Source: Isoetes taiwanensis (lineage: Eukaryota > Streptophyta > Lycopodiopsida > Isoetales > Isoetaceae). From it: a stretch of 64,000 nt of DNA. Below are positions 11,587 through 22,230 of this stretch, in pieces. The DNA is taken from the NCBI GenBank assembly GCA_021234155.1, contig JAJEKV010000026.1:15738283-15802282 (forward strand), read 5' to 3'. Below the pieces are notes generated by a model. That model did no database searches. It was given only the letters and a program-made list of their open reading frames with translations, and was not told the DNA's origin. Within the stretch, counting starts at the first letter, position 1. The number at the start of each line of letters is the position of its first letter. A program made the position numbers and the translations under genes.

Positions 11587-13134
11587 GCTGAGGTCAGAGT
11601 TGATGATTGTAACTATTGGATCAAAGAGCTCATTTTACTCAAGTATCATGAATGTGGGATTGAGAGTCCAAATCTGGCTGTACAGACCATTGTGGCATGT
11701 ATCAGGACCAAGGAAATCCATGAATACATTACATTCAAAGAGACCAACTTGGTGGACAAATCAAGATCACCTATCACATTCTTAGGCTTCAATGGTTGGT
11801 TTAAACTGCTCCACACTATGAAGAAGATGAATTTTGATTACAACAAATGTAAAGGTGCAATTCTGGAAGTCTATAATGATTTGGACAATATTCTTTACCA
11901 AAGAACTTGCCAAGAGGATGATATTGCCAGAAACTTCATGATTGGCCTTGCTGCCCTTGAAGAAGGTAATGGAATTTATCCTTCATTTGGTCCAAACAAT
12001 GATGATACTGATACTCCTTCCAATGAGGATGATATTTGCTTATTCTCTGATAAGGATTTGACAGAACCTGAACTATCCAATGGCCAAGCTGCCAATCAAG
12101 ATACATCCTATAGTGAACTGCAGCAGTCTGGTACTGAGCATGAGGAGGTCCCTAATCTTACATTAGGAAATTCGTCTTGTTTTCCCATTATTAATGAACA
12201 ATCTGTTGAAGGGCTTGCTGCTGCATACGATCACGCCATATGGAAGAGCCAAAATTTTGGTGCTCTTGCTCCTATCAACCTGGAAACTTGGATTGCATTG
12301 GCAGGTATAAACAAGGAAGAGATTGCACTGGCTAAGAGTTCAGCCACCAAACTTCAAAAAAGTTTTTCCTATATTAATCCTGATCTCAACTTTGATATGT
12401 CCTTCTTTGATGAAGTATGCATTAAGGACCCTGCTATTCAGGTTTGCCAAAAAGGCCATATGGCTTTCCCTAATGAGACTAGAGATGACTTCTTTCTCAA
12501 ACGGATGTGGCGCACTCACTGCCCCTATTTCAAATGCAAGTGCTTCAAAAATAAGAACTCTAACTGCCATTGTGGAATTATTTGGCTAGATCAGGGCATA
12601 TGGTTTTTACTAAACCATTTGGATAATGTTTATGAGGATTCTACTCCAATTATGAAGATGGTGGCAATTTCAAAACTTTTAAATAAGGTATTGAAGCCTG
12701 CGGTTATTGGATACATTTCATATCTGGAAGTTCGTAAAGTCATGATAAATATGACTTTAAAGTTTGCTGAAGATTCTAAGGCTAATCTGAAGAATATGTA
12801 TGGTAATAGCAGAATGGCAGATATTGTTGAGAAAACAATTAAACCTATCTCTTTCTTGCTGGAAAATGCTGAGCACAGTGGAAAAAACCAGGGCTCCAAG
12901 AAACAGAATTTGTTTAAAACCAAGTACAGTAAACATGTACCCAAATTTACAGCTAAATTGGCTCCAAGGGTCACTGTTGACCCGGCTTTAAACAAAAGAC
13001 AATATGTGCAGAATGAAGATGTACTGGCTGTCAGGCAGCACAGTGGCACAATACCTAGTGGTGGTAATAATGTTATCACGCTTGATGGAAATACCCCAGC
13101 TGATATTGAAGTTGTTCCTAATTCCCAAGAATAA
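11587..13134 (+). CDS. Element A ORF1: Cys-rich protein of unknown function
   Basis: Open from the acceptor at 11586 to the stop, 515 codons, with the first internal Met at 11692. It matches element B ORF1 along its whole length: the WIKEL start, YLGFNGWFK / FLGFNGWFK, an acidic middle, PNLTLGNSSC, GALAPIN.ETW and a conserved block RTHCPYFKCKC with a following C.C pair and IIWLDQGIWFL. The H-C-x4-C-x-C...C-x-C pattern could bind zinc or nucleic acid. I know no named family for it. It lies directly upstream of the RT and probably shares exon 1, so an RNA-binding or RNP role is a reasonable guess. The C-terminus ends in an acidic tail. Confidence 0.65.
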   Translation, partial: AEVRVDDCNYWIKELILLKYHECGIESPNLAVQTIVACIRTKEIHEYITFKETNLVDKSRSPITFLGFNGWFKLLHTMKKMNFDYNKCKGAILEVYNDLDNILYQRTCQEDDIARNFMIGLAALEEGNGIYPSFGPNNDDTDTPSNEDDICLFSDKDLTEPELSNGQAANQDTSYSELQQSGTEHEEVPNLTLGNSSCFPIINEQSVEGLAAAYDHAIWKSQNFGALAPINLETWIALAGINKEEIALAKSSATKLQKSFSYINPDLNFDMSFFDEVCIKDPAIQVCQKGHMAFPNETRDDFFLKRMWRTHCPYFKCKCFKNKNSNCHCGIIWLDQGIWFLLNHLDNVYEDSTPIMKMVAISKLLNKVLKPAVIGYISYLEVRKVMINMTLKFAEDSKANLKNMYGNSRMADIVEKTIKPISFLLENAEHSGKNQGSKKQNLFKTKYSKHVPKFTAKLAPRVTVDPALNKRQYVQNEDVLAVRQHSGTIPSGGNNVITLDGNTPADIEVVPNSQE

Positions 13135-13284
13135 TATACTACTTTGTAGTATAAGACATTTGTCAAAAACAGCTTTTGCTGATCCTTTCATTATTTAATA
13201 TTGCTTCTTAAAATCACCTGGTCTGTTTGATATGTTAAATATTTCTGTTCTTAATGGTTGATACTAATCCATTGTATTGTGTAG
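13135..13284 (+). other. Spacer between element A ORF1 and ORF2, ending in a splice acceptor
   Basis: 150 bases with stops in all frames after ORF1. It ends TTGTATTGTGTAG, and homology with element B ORF2 begins exactly after this AG. No clear donor follows the ORF1 stop, which favours ORF2 being reached by splicing from exon 1. Confidence 0.5.
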
Positions 13285-15343
13285 GTGCATAACAGAATTA
13301 TTACCAAAGATGCTAGTGGAAAAGACATCTGATTAATAATAAAGACGCAAATGATAGAAAAATAGTACATTTCACTTTTATTTCCAAAGCTTTGGATAAG
13401 TTAGATATCAGGAAGATTTTCAGTCTGATTTTAGAGGAGACTTTGCAAGAAAAAGGCATGGAATTGGTTGATAACACCATCTTTGCATGGAGATATGTTG
13501 AACAAATTAAAGACAAAGTTTATAGACCTTTTCTGTTTTTGCTGAAGGAAAGGATGTTATGTGCCCTTGTTCAAATCCCAACCTGGCCAAATTCATAGAT
13601 CCTAGAATTGGGCATGTAAGGACCACAGACTTGGGAATTGTCCACTGTATTAAGTTGAGAAAGGCATTCGCCAAAGGACTAAACCATATACCAGATTGCA
13701 GCCTTAGCATACAGAAATTTAGGGAGGAATTCCTAAGGTTATGCCAACAATTTTGGGAGGTCCACAAGTTTGAGATTATGAATCTCAATGATATTGACAT
13801 TGCAAACATTACTGAAATGCTACTGCAGTACGCACATATGGAAATAATACAGGTGAAGGAAGGATTACCCAATAAAAGATTTTTATGGGATGACCCTCAA
13901 GTGATTAAGAATGTGGAATGGTTAACACGGAATTTTTTCATTTCAGGGTTGGACAAAGCCAACAATAACCCATGTTTCATATGCCAGAAACATATACATG
14001 AGATGGCAATTGCAAGGCTGGGGGGGCCTGACTTTCGATCTACACATTGCCCTCCTGATCAAATATTGGAGGAATGCAGACAATACATACAACAAGCCAT
14101 AGGTTTGGAACATGATGAGGTTGGTAAATTGCCTTATCTTATGGCCAGCTATAAGGCACATAAGGCTGAATATAGATGGTTAACAAATGCAAGTAATACC
14201 ATCTTCTCAACTGTGGCTCAATGGGTTACTGCTATCTTGAATAATATTATGCAGATTTGGCCTCAGTTATGCCTTAGACAAACTGCCCCATACAGGTTAT
14301 TCAACAGAGTTAAGATCAATGCCTCTTGGATGGTAAGTTCTGCTTATGAGGTAGTTCTTAATCTACCTTACAAGATCAGCAGTGTTTTTGCAGCTGATAT
14401 AACAAAATGCTATGAGAATATACCCATTTTTGGTGATGATGGTATTATTGAAATTATGAATGATGTAACCGAACTAGCCTGGGAACACATGAGAAAGGAT
14501 CAACAGCTTATACACATGCTCATAAAGGAGAAAGCCGGTGGCTTTGAAATAAAGTGGGAAAGACATGTAAAAAGGGATTTAAACAAAACATGCTGGACAA
14601 TAGTGGAAAAAGATAAGTTTAAGGCCGTCAACAGTTGGTTGTTGTCACACTGTTTTTTACAATCAGGTAATGAAACATGGCAGCAGAGGAAAGGTATCCC
14701 TATGGGATTTTCGTGTAGCCCAGCTTGGTGTAATTTATACCTTGCCTGGCACGAATTAAGGTTTATGCTGAAACTTGCACACAATGGCAGATTTAAAGAC
14801 ATTAAGAAGTTTGAATGTGCAGCTAGATATATTGATGATCTTAGTATACTAAATGCTGGTTGCATTGATGAGTACTTTGACCCTGAAGCAGATTGCACGA
14901 TTTATAACATGCTTCATCTTGGTATAAAAGATGAAACTGAATACCTTATAGATGGCGATGGAAAACATGGGTGCTCCATTAATTTTCTCAATGTGTGCAT
15001 ACAGGTTTCTGACAGAAATCGTGGACTCTTCAGTATCTCAAGATATGACAAGAGAAATAAACTACCCTTTGAGGTTTACAAATTTATAAAAGCGGATAGC
15101 TGTCGTCCATACTGGCATGCTTTAAAAGTCATAATTTCACAAATTCTTCCATACGTGTATGCGCACTCAGACTTTGAATCTGCTGCTAAAGATATATGTA
15201 ACCTGATTAACAATTTTGTTATGAATGGGTTTGGCAGGAATGAGGTCTGCAAAACTGTCCTGGTGTACTTACAGGGTGAACAGTTTCCTGGTCTGCTGTA
15301 TAACTGTGGGGACATGATACATGCCCTTAAAAGAATGTTATGA
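13285..15343 (+). pseudogene. Element A ORF2: Penelope-like reverse transcriptase (two 5' frameshifts)
   Basis: Homology with element B ORF2 starts right after the acceptor at 13284, shifts frame near 13322 and near 13520, and is then open for 594 codons from 13559 to 15343. Motifs, counted from 13559, are: C-P-C and GHVRT.DL near residues 2-24; LDKANNN...C (a DKG-like box) near 140; YKAHKAEYRWL near 195; motif A AADITKCYENIP near 278 with its Asp; GIPMGFSCSP near 378; YIDDL near 424 with both Asp; ISRYDKR near 495. The catalytic triad is intact. The GIPMG box and DKG-like box point to Penelope-like rather than LINE or LTR enzymes. No endonuclease follows; the protein ends about 100 residues after YDKR. 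The two frameshifts may be decay or consensus errors. Confidence 0.7.
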
Positions 15344-15389
15344 AGGTTATAATTTTGTGCTGATAAAAATTAAACAGCATTGTGAGGGT

Positions 15390-15412
15390 AGGGCCTTGGA
15401 CAGCAAGGCCCT
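15390..15412 (+). promoter_or_regulatory. Element A 3' UTR stem-loop
   Basis: AGGGCCTTG-GACAG-CAAGGCCCT forms a perfect 9-bp stem about 50 bases after the RT stop. Element B has a related stem-loop at the same place (24837-24871), with covarying bases and a conserved GGGTAGGGCCT start. It may be the RT recognition structure; that role is inferred by analogy with other non-LTR elements. Confidence 0.6.
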
Positions 15413-15505
15413 GCACTCCTTGTTGTATGCATTGCGGTTATTTATGCACTATTCAGGCATAACCAGCAATTGCCCCCCGAGCAAAGGTCGGAGGTAGGTT
15501 TTTTT
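15413..15505 (+). other. Element A 3' end and T7 junction with the second repeat
   Basis: The unique 3' end GGTCGGAGGTAGG is followed by seven T (15499-15505) and then the 5' end of the next repeat. Element B ends in the related GGTTGGAGGAAGGA followed by T7 (24957-24963). This marks the true 3' end of one unit and the head-to-tail junction. Confidence 0.6.
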
Positions 15506-17604
15506 ATTATATGACTGGATTTTATGGATTGCTATACATTTTACTCAACTATAGCTTTTATACCTTGGGGTCATGGTATGCCACTTCACTGGTTTTGTAT
15601 ATACAAGTGGTAAATACTAGTAAATATCGTTATTGGGATCGAATACAACAGGTTTAGGGTTACAGAGTTAACCATATGGTCTAGCCGTGTGCTGGGCGTG
15701 TTTTGTGGATGCTGTACCTCAATCCGTTACATGCTATTGCTGGAATTTTGGATGGTATTTCTTTTTCCTAATATTTACGGGTACAAGTTCTATGATGGCT
15801 TAAGGACACGGCTGAGCAGCACGAACCTTGCTAAGGTCTTAACCAAGGATAAATAGAGGTGATCAGATGCACAATGCATAGGCATGTGCCGAAATCATGC
15901 TGCCTTTGGATTATCCTTTCGTGTAGCATGGGCAGGAAGAAGGGAGATTTGAATATGGCAACCAGGAGAAAATTAGAACGTGAGGCCAGCCTTGCTCCCA
16001 AGAAAAAGAAGGTGTGGGAATTTCGTAGAGCTACTAAATGTCCTCCAGCTGTGGTGATTGTGGATGAGCCCAGGTCTGATTTGGAAATTATTGCTAAGGA
16101 TAAAGATGGTGGCAGTCTGGCTGATGGGAAACCTGCACAAGATGTGAAGATCAGTGAAAATGAGAGCAATAAAAGGAGTGAGCCTGTTCAAGAGGCTGGA
16201 TCTGCTGCATCTGCTGCACAACACAAAGGGATTCCCCCTGGAGCGTCAAATATTCAGGTTATTCTGGTTTTCTTGTAGGCTTTGGCACAATAATTGGATT
16301 TCTTTCTTGTGAGACTCTAGATAGAATATTAAGGTACTGAATGTTTTTATCTTAAATTGGGATCCCAGAATTATACAGGCTTGCATGATAACTTATGCCT
16401 AAGGCTATATAGCTTAGATGGTTCAGTAGGAATTATCATTATCTGATTATGAAGTCTTAAATTTTTAAAGGATTTAATAATGAAGGGACATCTGGCTAGG
16501 ACAGATTATGATACTAAATTACTGAAAATGTTTCTAAGATTTCTATGGGTTGTACTTTGAGTGTTTATTACTGCTGTGCTAATTGGACCAGACTCTTAAT
16601 GATTAACTATAACTCCCTTAGGAGAGCAGAGCTTATTCTTTGTGTACGTTAGTAGATATTAGTCTACATTTCGGCTGCTTTTCCAGATTTGTATGAGTGC
16701 TATAATAGATCTGATGGTCTCTCTACCATATTAACTAACTATTTGGGATCTACTTGCTAGATATGCTTTGTTGTAACCTGTACAAAATATTAAGAGATGT
16801 TGTTATCTTAGTATGTTAGATACATAAATCATTGCTAATTCTTATGGAAACTCAAGATCATGTGATGTTTACGGGTCTTTAGGGGATTTACACTAACATA
16901 TTTATGATTATTAACTTACTGGCTGCATGCAAGTAGGTTATACCAGGTACTAGGTTTAAATGTGTTGCTAAATGGTAAAGTCTGGTGACCTTAGAAATAA
17001 GAATATGGAACTGATCTGCTCCAGCTTATAAACAGGGATATTAATGGAGCTGACACTATTATATTTCTGTGTTCTAACTTCTATTGTGCTTTGACATGCT
17101 ATTTGCTATGGGACATCTTTTATAAACATGGCGAAGGGGATAACCCAAGAAACCTAATGCTTACTTGTCAGTGCTGCCATTATTACCCTTCTTAGGCTAA
17201 TTTTTGGCTGGTTTACTGCAGGTAACAAGGTTTCTTGCTCCATGCTTTGATGTATCTATTTTTCTAAGCTGATGGTTCAAGCAATACAAGACTTCAAGTA
17301 AGATTATTCCTTTGGGATGTCAAGATCTATAGCTGGAACTCATTTATGAGCTACATTACTGTCCTTTCTTATAGATGTTTATTTATGTAAACAGTGTTTT
17401 ACTGTTTACCATTATGTAACTTTATGAATTTTTAATAATTTTGAAGGAATGGTTTTCAAAATATAATGTATAATGGTTAAGATTATTTAATGTCCTTGTC
17501 TTGGCCTAGTAAAATGTTCCTGTCATTTTGTCTAGGACTGCTAAAGGCAGACTTAGTATCTTTAAAGGGAAGTATTAAGTTTGGAAGTCTGGTTTCAGAT
17601 TGGG
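15506..17604 (+). repeat. Element A direct terminal repeat, right copy
   Basis: Second copy of 9362-11484. It stops at a T-run that corresponds to the eight-T tract inside intron 1 of the left copy, so it contains promoter, exon 1 and truncated intron 1 but no ORFs. The AG|GT double site is at 17221/17222. Confidence 0.75.
15928..16257 (+). CDS. Element A exon 1, intact copy in the right repeat
   Basis: 110 codons in frame from ATG 15928 to the CAG before a GTTATT donor. It begins MGRKKGDLNMATRRKLERE, has a basic PKKKKVW segment that could act as a nuclear localisation signal, then an acidic and Ser/Ala-rich tail ending GASNIQ. The start is supported by the identical MGRKKGDLN start in element B. 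In this right-hand copy the exon is not followed by ORF1, so it is probably not functional here, but it shows the intended sequence. In a full copy it would join ORF1 in phase 0. Confidence 0.6.
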
Positions 17605-17627
17605 TTTTTTTTTTTTTTTTTTTTTTT
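17605..17627. repeat. T-run between elements A and B
   Basis: 23 T. It forms the right border of A and the left border of B, and is interpreted as part of the LINE poly(A) tail or its extension by insertion. Both borders of both elements are T-tracts. Confidence 0.65.
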
Positions 17628-17639
17628 AATTAAATGTAT

Positions 17640-18260
17640 GAATGGCTTTGGTAGACAAGATAAAGCATGCCAAATGTAAGTCCAAAGTTGAAGAAAAGGA
17701 AAGACCAATGGTTAAACTTGGGTACATTTACGGCACAAGGTTACTAGGTAATCCTTGAAGTACCTAGGCTAGGCAAAACCAGCATGCACAGTATGGTGCT
17801 ATAACATGAAAACATGCAGGAAATAAGCCTCGGGCTGGATGGAAATACGTGAATAACTAGGGTAAGCATGATTGAGCATACCAAAATGGAGTATGACCAA
17901 GGGTTAAACTGAGGTGTATATACCGTACAAGGATACTTGGCAATCTTTGGATTACCTAGGCTATGTAAAACAAGATGTACATGAAGTAAATAAGCCTGGG
18001 GCTAGCTGGAAATATTTGAATAATGTGGCACAAATAACTATGGTTGACATGATAAAGCATACCAGAGGTGAGTCCGAAGTTGATGAAAAGGGAAAGACCA
18101 ATAGTTAAACTCAGATATGTATACTACACAATGTTACTTGGTAAACTTTGAATTACCTAGACCATGAAAAACCAAGATGCACACTAGGGTGCTTTAACAC
18201 GCAGCAAACAAGCCCGGGGCTTGCTAGAAATACTTGATTAAAGTTGCACATGTGTAAAAA
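17640..18260 (+). repeat. Three diverged tandem monomers in element B 5' region
   Basis: Units of roughly 180-240 bases start at about 17663, 17877 and 18056. Each runs from AAGCAT(G/A)CCA through a GGTTAAACT-like phrase, an ATTACCTAGGC-like phrase, AATAAGCC(T)CGGGCT and GAAATA. The same array is in the right repeat from about 24975. Promoter-proximal tandem monomers are common in retroelements and may set transcription strength. The small frame inside unit 2 is not convincing. Confidence 0.55.
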
Positions 18261-18744
18261 CACAGGTAAAAACCATGGGGTACTTGATGTATAGCTCTAT
18301 TGGCTGTTTATTGGCAAAAAAGAAATGTTATTGTGAGCATCTAAAAGGATGTTAATTTTAATTTCGTAACTGATGATATGGTAAAGCATAAGTCTTAAAG
18401 AGTGATAGGGTGATACATGAGCTATTTGTTATGAGCTATCTATTATGATTGCAAAATACAAATTACACTTGATGGCTTTAGCGGGTAACTTATTGTGGAA
18501 CATTTCTAGATACAACGAAAACCTTTGGCAAATGTAACATATGATGTATCGACTGAAGTGTTGTCGAAATGTTGGACGGCTTAACCTACTGTCATTTTTA
18601 GGGCAAAAAGTGAGCAACTGCTTGTCGGCTGGTTTCTCCAATAATCCGGCCAGAGGAAAGCTCTGGCCACATCATCGCTACAGCTAATGCACAGATAATA
18701 GAAAAGGTAAGTACTGGTTGTTGCTTAGTGCTGGGAGCGTAAGC

Positions 18745-18752
18745 TATATAAA
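18745..18752 (+). promoter_or_regulatory. TATA box of element B
   Basis: TATATAAA lies about 127 bases before the first ATG of exon 1 (18872) and is repeated at 26060-26067 in the right copy. The function is inferred from sequence and position. Confidence 0.5.
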
Positions 18753-18820
18753 ACAAGTCTAGGTAAGGACTGCCGGTTGGATTATATATACTGAGGATGG
18801 GCTTTATGATAAACTGCAAA

Positions 18821-18842
18821 ATCCGCATTGCATGGTGCGGAT
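18821..18842 (+). promoter_or_regulatory. 5' UTR hairpin of element B
   Basis: ATCCGCA-TTGCATGG-TGCGGAT, a perfect 7-bp stem, about 30 bases before the ATG. It is preserved in the right copy. Outer bases GAGGAT (18793) and ATCCTC (18841) could form an alternative pairing. The core does not match a hammerhead ribozyme. Confidence 0.45.
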
Positions 18843-18871
18843 CCTCCTACTTTGTAGCCACGTTGCCATAG

Positions 18872-19231
18872 ATGAGCAGCGAGATGGGTAGGAAGAAGGG
18901 TGACTTGAATTATGCTACTAGGAAAAGGCTGGCACAAGAGAAATTGGATAATAGAAGCAAGAAGAATCTGTTTCAGTATCATAAGGTTGCAAGGGTTGCT
19001 GAACCAAAGAGTAGTGCAGGGGCAGTTGGATGCAATGTGAACATTCAAGAGGAATTGCCAAATCAGGGGATTGCTGAACTGCCTACAGCAGAGATGATTT
19101 CCACTAACAAAAATGCAGAAAAGGGGATGAATATAGGTCTAGCAATGACCAAAGCTTGTGGATCTACAAGCCTGAAGCATGTTGCTGATGAAAATCCTAG
19201 CAAGCCCAATGGAGTGGAGCGCACTTCTCAG
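18872..19231 (+). CDS. Element B exon 1
   Basis: 120 codons from ATG 18872 (MSSEMGRKKGDLNYATRK), ending at CAG before a GTTCCA donor, phase 0. An inner ATG at 18884 gives exactly the MGRKKGDLN start seen in element A and may be the real one. The rest is basic, then Asn/Glu-rich, and poorly conserved with A. Joined to 20648 it continues into ORF1 in frame; joined to 22754 it would continue into the RT in frame. The copy in the right repeat has lost 10 bases after AAAAGGCT. Confidence 0.6.
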
Positions 19232-20647
19232 GTTCCAAAATTTAGTTCAATTTTCTACATGGTGATTTTAGATATGGATATCTTTATGAATGGGATCTGG
19301 TATAATGCAATTTGTGTTATCTTAATTATGTAGATAGATGCTGCTAAGTATAAATCTGCACAGAAATTATAATGGCTTTAGCCTAGTGCGTAGATCATTG
19401 GATTATTAAGCTTATGAATTAATATCTGAAATATGGTGTGAGATTATTGCATAATGTCATTGTTCCTGCATGGAAATTTAACACAAAACGGAGGTATTTA
19501 AGGAATATAGAGTAATAAGATTTGATCTGATTTATCATTCCGCTGATGTCAAGATAGATCTGGATAACATATTAGCCATCAGGATTTTTAAATATTTCTT
19601 AATAAATGAAAGTCAATTACCTGGATCTTTGGTTCTAGGCTGGTAAATAATGATAAATATGACTTAGTAACATTGTTGAAAATGTTTGCAAACCGATATG
19701 GCTGTCTTACTGAAATTTATGCTAATTAGAACTGCTGCATAGATGGTGAAGCTTTATGGTTGGTAACCTGGATTTGCCTAGCAGCATATAGACGAATGTA
19801 GATCAGAAATCAGAGATGGCTCTTATATAATCTAAGGGATAAAACAAACAATAGTTCTGCTAAAATGAATCCATATGGGGATAAAAGATCTGATTATGTA
19901 TGCAGTGTGTTGTACTACAGATAAACTTGTTATATGACAGATCTGAAGCTTAGGCCTATGACTTATAATAGATTCTGTAGTTGACTGAGGCAAGTTTGAG
20001 CAGTAAATATCTGTTGCTAAACATATAGACATGTGTGAACTATTGTGAACAGTGTTTAATGATTCTAAATGTCCTTACCCCATGATATGTATGTGAAATG
20101 AGCAGGGTGAAGGGCCATAAACCTAAAAAGTCCCATGACACCTGCTACCCTCAGCATGGCAACCATACTAATGCTTGTTTTTGTTGTTTTGGGTGCAGGT
20201 AACAGGACTTTTTACTCCCTGCTATGTTTTATTTAAAAGATGGAAGATGGACAAAAATCGGAAATTCTTTCTCACGAATTGGTCTTGAAGACTCAACATA
20301 AACTTGGAATTACTTGGAATTACTGTTCCTACGACTTTTAGTCTTATGTTTATTGTTGTTGCATACTTATAAGATTTGGATTTATTTGATTTTATGTCTG
20401 ATGTATTTTGAAAACAGTTTGAGTTACAATAAAGTACTCTTGTTATGGGAAAACGTAACCAGATCACATGGCCTTGTTGTTTAAAGTCACCTACTTAAAT
20501 ACAAGGGTTGCTTATTGAATCGAAATTTGGTCCTTGAAAAGGTCTAAACTAGATTAAAATCTGTCTTTTGACAGGTCTAAGGTTTTTGTTTTAATTCCAG
20601 CTTCTTGGTTATACCAAGTTCCTTGATTTTGGTTACATAATGTGTAG
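19232..20647 (+). other. Element B intron 1
   Basis: Proposed GT-AG intron from 19232 to the acceptor TAATGTGTAG at 20647. It includes the AG|GT double site GGGTGCAG|GTAACAGG (20198/20199) that is shared with element A, preceded by a strong T/G-rich tract and a CTAAT branch-like word. The TTTTTGTTTT tract at 20583 is where the right terminal repeat ends. Confidence 0.5.
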
Positions 20648-22206
20648 GTGAATTGCTATTTGGCTGTTTATGACATTCTAACAATGAATTTGGAGCATGA
20701 GCCAGTCAATGACAATGTATGGATCAAGGAGCTTATTGCTTTACAATATGATAAATGCGGTATTGACAGTCCAAATTTTGCTGTTCAAAATATTCTGGCG
20801 TGCATCAAAGGCAAGGATATCCACTCTCTCATTACATTCAAAGAATGCAATTTACTTGATAAGAGACTTTCCCCAGTAATGTACCTTGGTTTCAATGGCT
20901 GGTTTAAAGTATACCAACAGATTAAGATGGTGAACTTTGAATTTTCTAAAGCTAAGGAGATTATTGCTGCTGTTTATGCTGGTATAAGCAGTATTTTATA
21001 TGAAAGGACCTGCCTAGAAGACTTACAGGCCAGCAAATTTGTGGCTGGACTTTCAGCCTTAGAAGCTGCCAATGACATCATACCCTCGTTTGATAGCAAA
21101 AATGATGAAGTTGCTATCAATACACAGAATAATGAGGAATTTCAAGGGTGTTTATTTTCTGAAGCTGATTTGGCAGAAGATACTTTGCAAAATATTGAAG
21201 TTGACAATAGTGGTGGTAATGGCTTAGAAGTTGAAGTTCCTAACCTCACTCTTAGCAATTCTTCATGCTATCCAATACTTATTGAACAAACCGTTGAAAC
21301 ATATTCTGCTGTTTATAATCATGCCATTTGGACCAGCCTAAATTTTGGAGCCTTGGCTCCAATAAATGTTGAAACATGGATGGCCTTGTCTGGAGTAACT
21401 AAAGATGAAGTAAAGTATGCAAAGACAGCTGCAACTAGACTTGAAAAGGTATTTACAACTCTTGATGTTAATTTACCTTTTAAAATGGACTTCTTTGGCC
21501 TGACTTGTCTGAAAGATACCATTATCCAAGTTGGACAGAAAGGTCACATGGCCTTTCCTAATATTGAGCGTGATGACTTTTATCTTAAACGCATATGGAG
21601 GACTCATTGTCCTTACTTCAAATGCAAATGTGAGAAGAGAGAAAAGAACAATAGGAGAAGAGATGATGTATGCAAATGCACAATTATTTGGCTGGACCAA
21701 GGGATATGGTTCTTAATGAACCACATGCATGAGCTGTATCCTGATGCCTCACCAATTATGAAGATGGTCACATTGACGAAATTCCTAAATCAGGAACTCA
21801 AACCTGCTGTAATTGCATATATTGGATACTTGGAGGTGAAAAGACCATGCTGGACATGACTATGGCCTACGCTGAGACTCCGGAAAAAAACCTTAAAGTC
21901 ATGTTTGGCAACAATAAAGTTGATGATATTGCTGAGAAGATGATTAAACCAGTCACTTTTATGAGCATGCAAAACCCAAATAAGCGCACTGGAATTATGC
22001 AGAAAGCAGTATATGTTTCCAAAAATGTTAGCACAAATTATGTCATCAAGGCTCCTAAGTTGCCACCAAGGATCATGGTGGACCTAAAGAATGCTGACAA
22101 CATCATTAAGAATACTGAGGTTGGTTGTTCCAGCACGGATGAGATAGTTACATCTCTAACTGATGATATGCCTCCAAACGTGGAAATTGTGGCAGATACA
22201 CAGTAG
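20648..22206 (+). pseudogene. Element B ORF1: Cys-rich protein (one frameshift)
   Basis: Homologue of element A ORF1, open from the acceptor at 20647 for 403 codons to 21859, then continued in another frame from about 21840 to 22206. The break is one missing base in GAGGTGAAAAGACC; a fragment of the same gene at 32737-32907 has GAGGTGAGAAAGACC, so the ancestor was intact. Conserved blocks are LGFNGWFK, PNLTLSNSSC, GALAPIN.ETW, RTHCPYFKCKC followed by C-K-C, and IIWLDQGIWFL. Function unknown. The Cys/His block may bind zinc. Order exon 1 - ORF1 - RT is the same in A. Confidence 0.6.
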
Positions 22207-22230
22207 GATGCAGTATTCTCTTTACAATTT

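Larger units (their letters stand above)
9362..17604 (+). mobile_element. Element A: Penelope-like retroelement with long direct terminal repeats
   Basis: The composite is direct repeat 1 (9362-11484), a unique body with ORF1 and ORF2 (11485-15498), then direct repeat 2 (15506-17604). The repeats hold promoter, exon 1 and most of intron 1, so the second is best read as the start of another head-to-tail copy cut off at an oligo(T) tract in intron 1. This resembles the 'pLTR' arrangement of Penelope-like elements rather than a true LTR, because the repeats lack TG...CA ends and end in T-tracts. The RT has PLE-like features. No GIY-YIG, APE or integrase domain was seen. It inserted into the T-run of the minus-strand LINE tail. 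Confidence 0.75.
17629..20582 (+). repeat. Element B direct terminal repeat, left copy
   Basis: Nearly identical to 24964-27897. Contains about three tandem monomers, a TATA box, a 5' UTR hairpin, exon 1 and intron 1 up to a TTTTTGTTTT tract at 20583. Differences from the right copy cluster at CAG/CTG words. Confidence 0.75.

Noticed and set aside
9362-17604. Treating the long direct repeats of A (and B) as true LTRs of an LTR retrotransposon
   Set aside because: No TG...CA ends, no primer-binding site or polypurine tract, no gag/protease/integrase, and the repeats contain a coding exon and end in oligo(T). The RT is not of the gypsy or copia type.
17914-18108. 64-codon frame in element B repeat (also at 25249)
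   Set aside because: It lies in one of three tandem non-coding monomers and the other monomers do not keep the frame.
18360-18420. Hammerhead ribozyme in the element B repeat (CTGATGA near 18370)
   Set aside because: Penelope-like elements can carry hammerheads, but the GAAA and stem II partner sequences are not in place. The CTGATGA near 19190 fails the same test.
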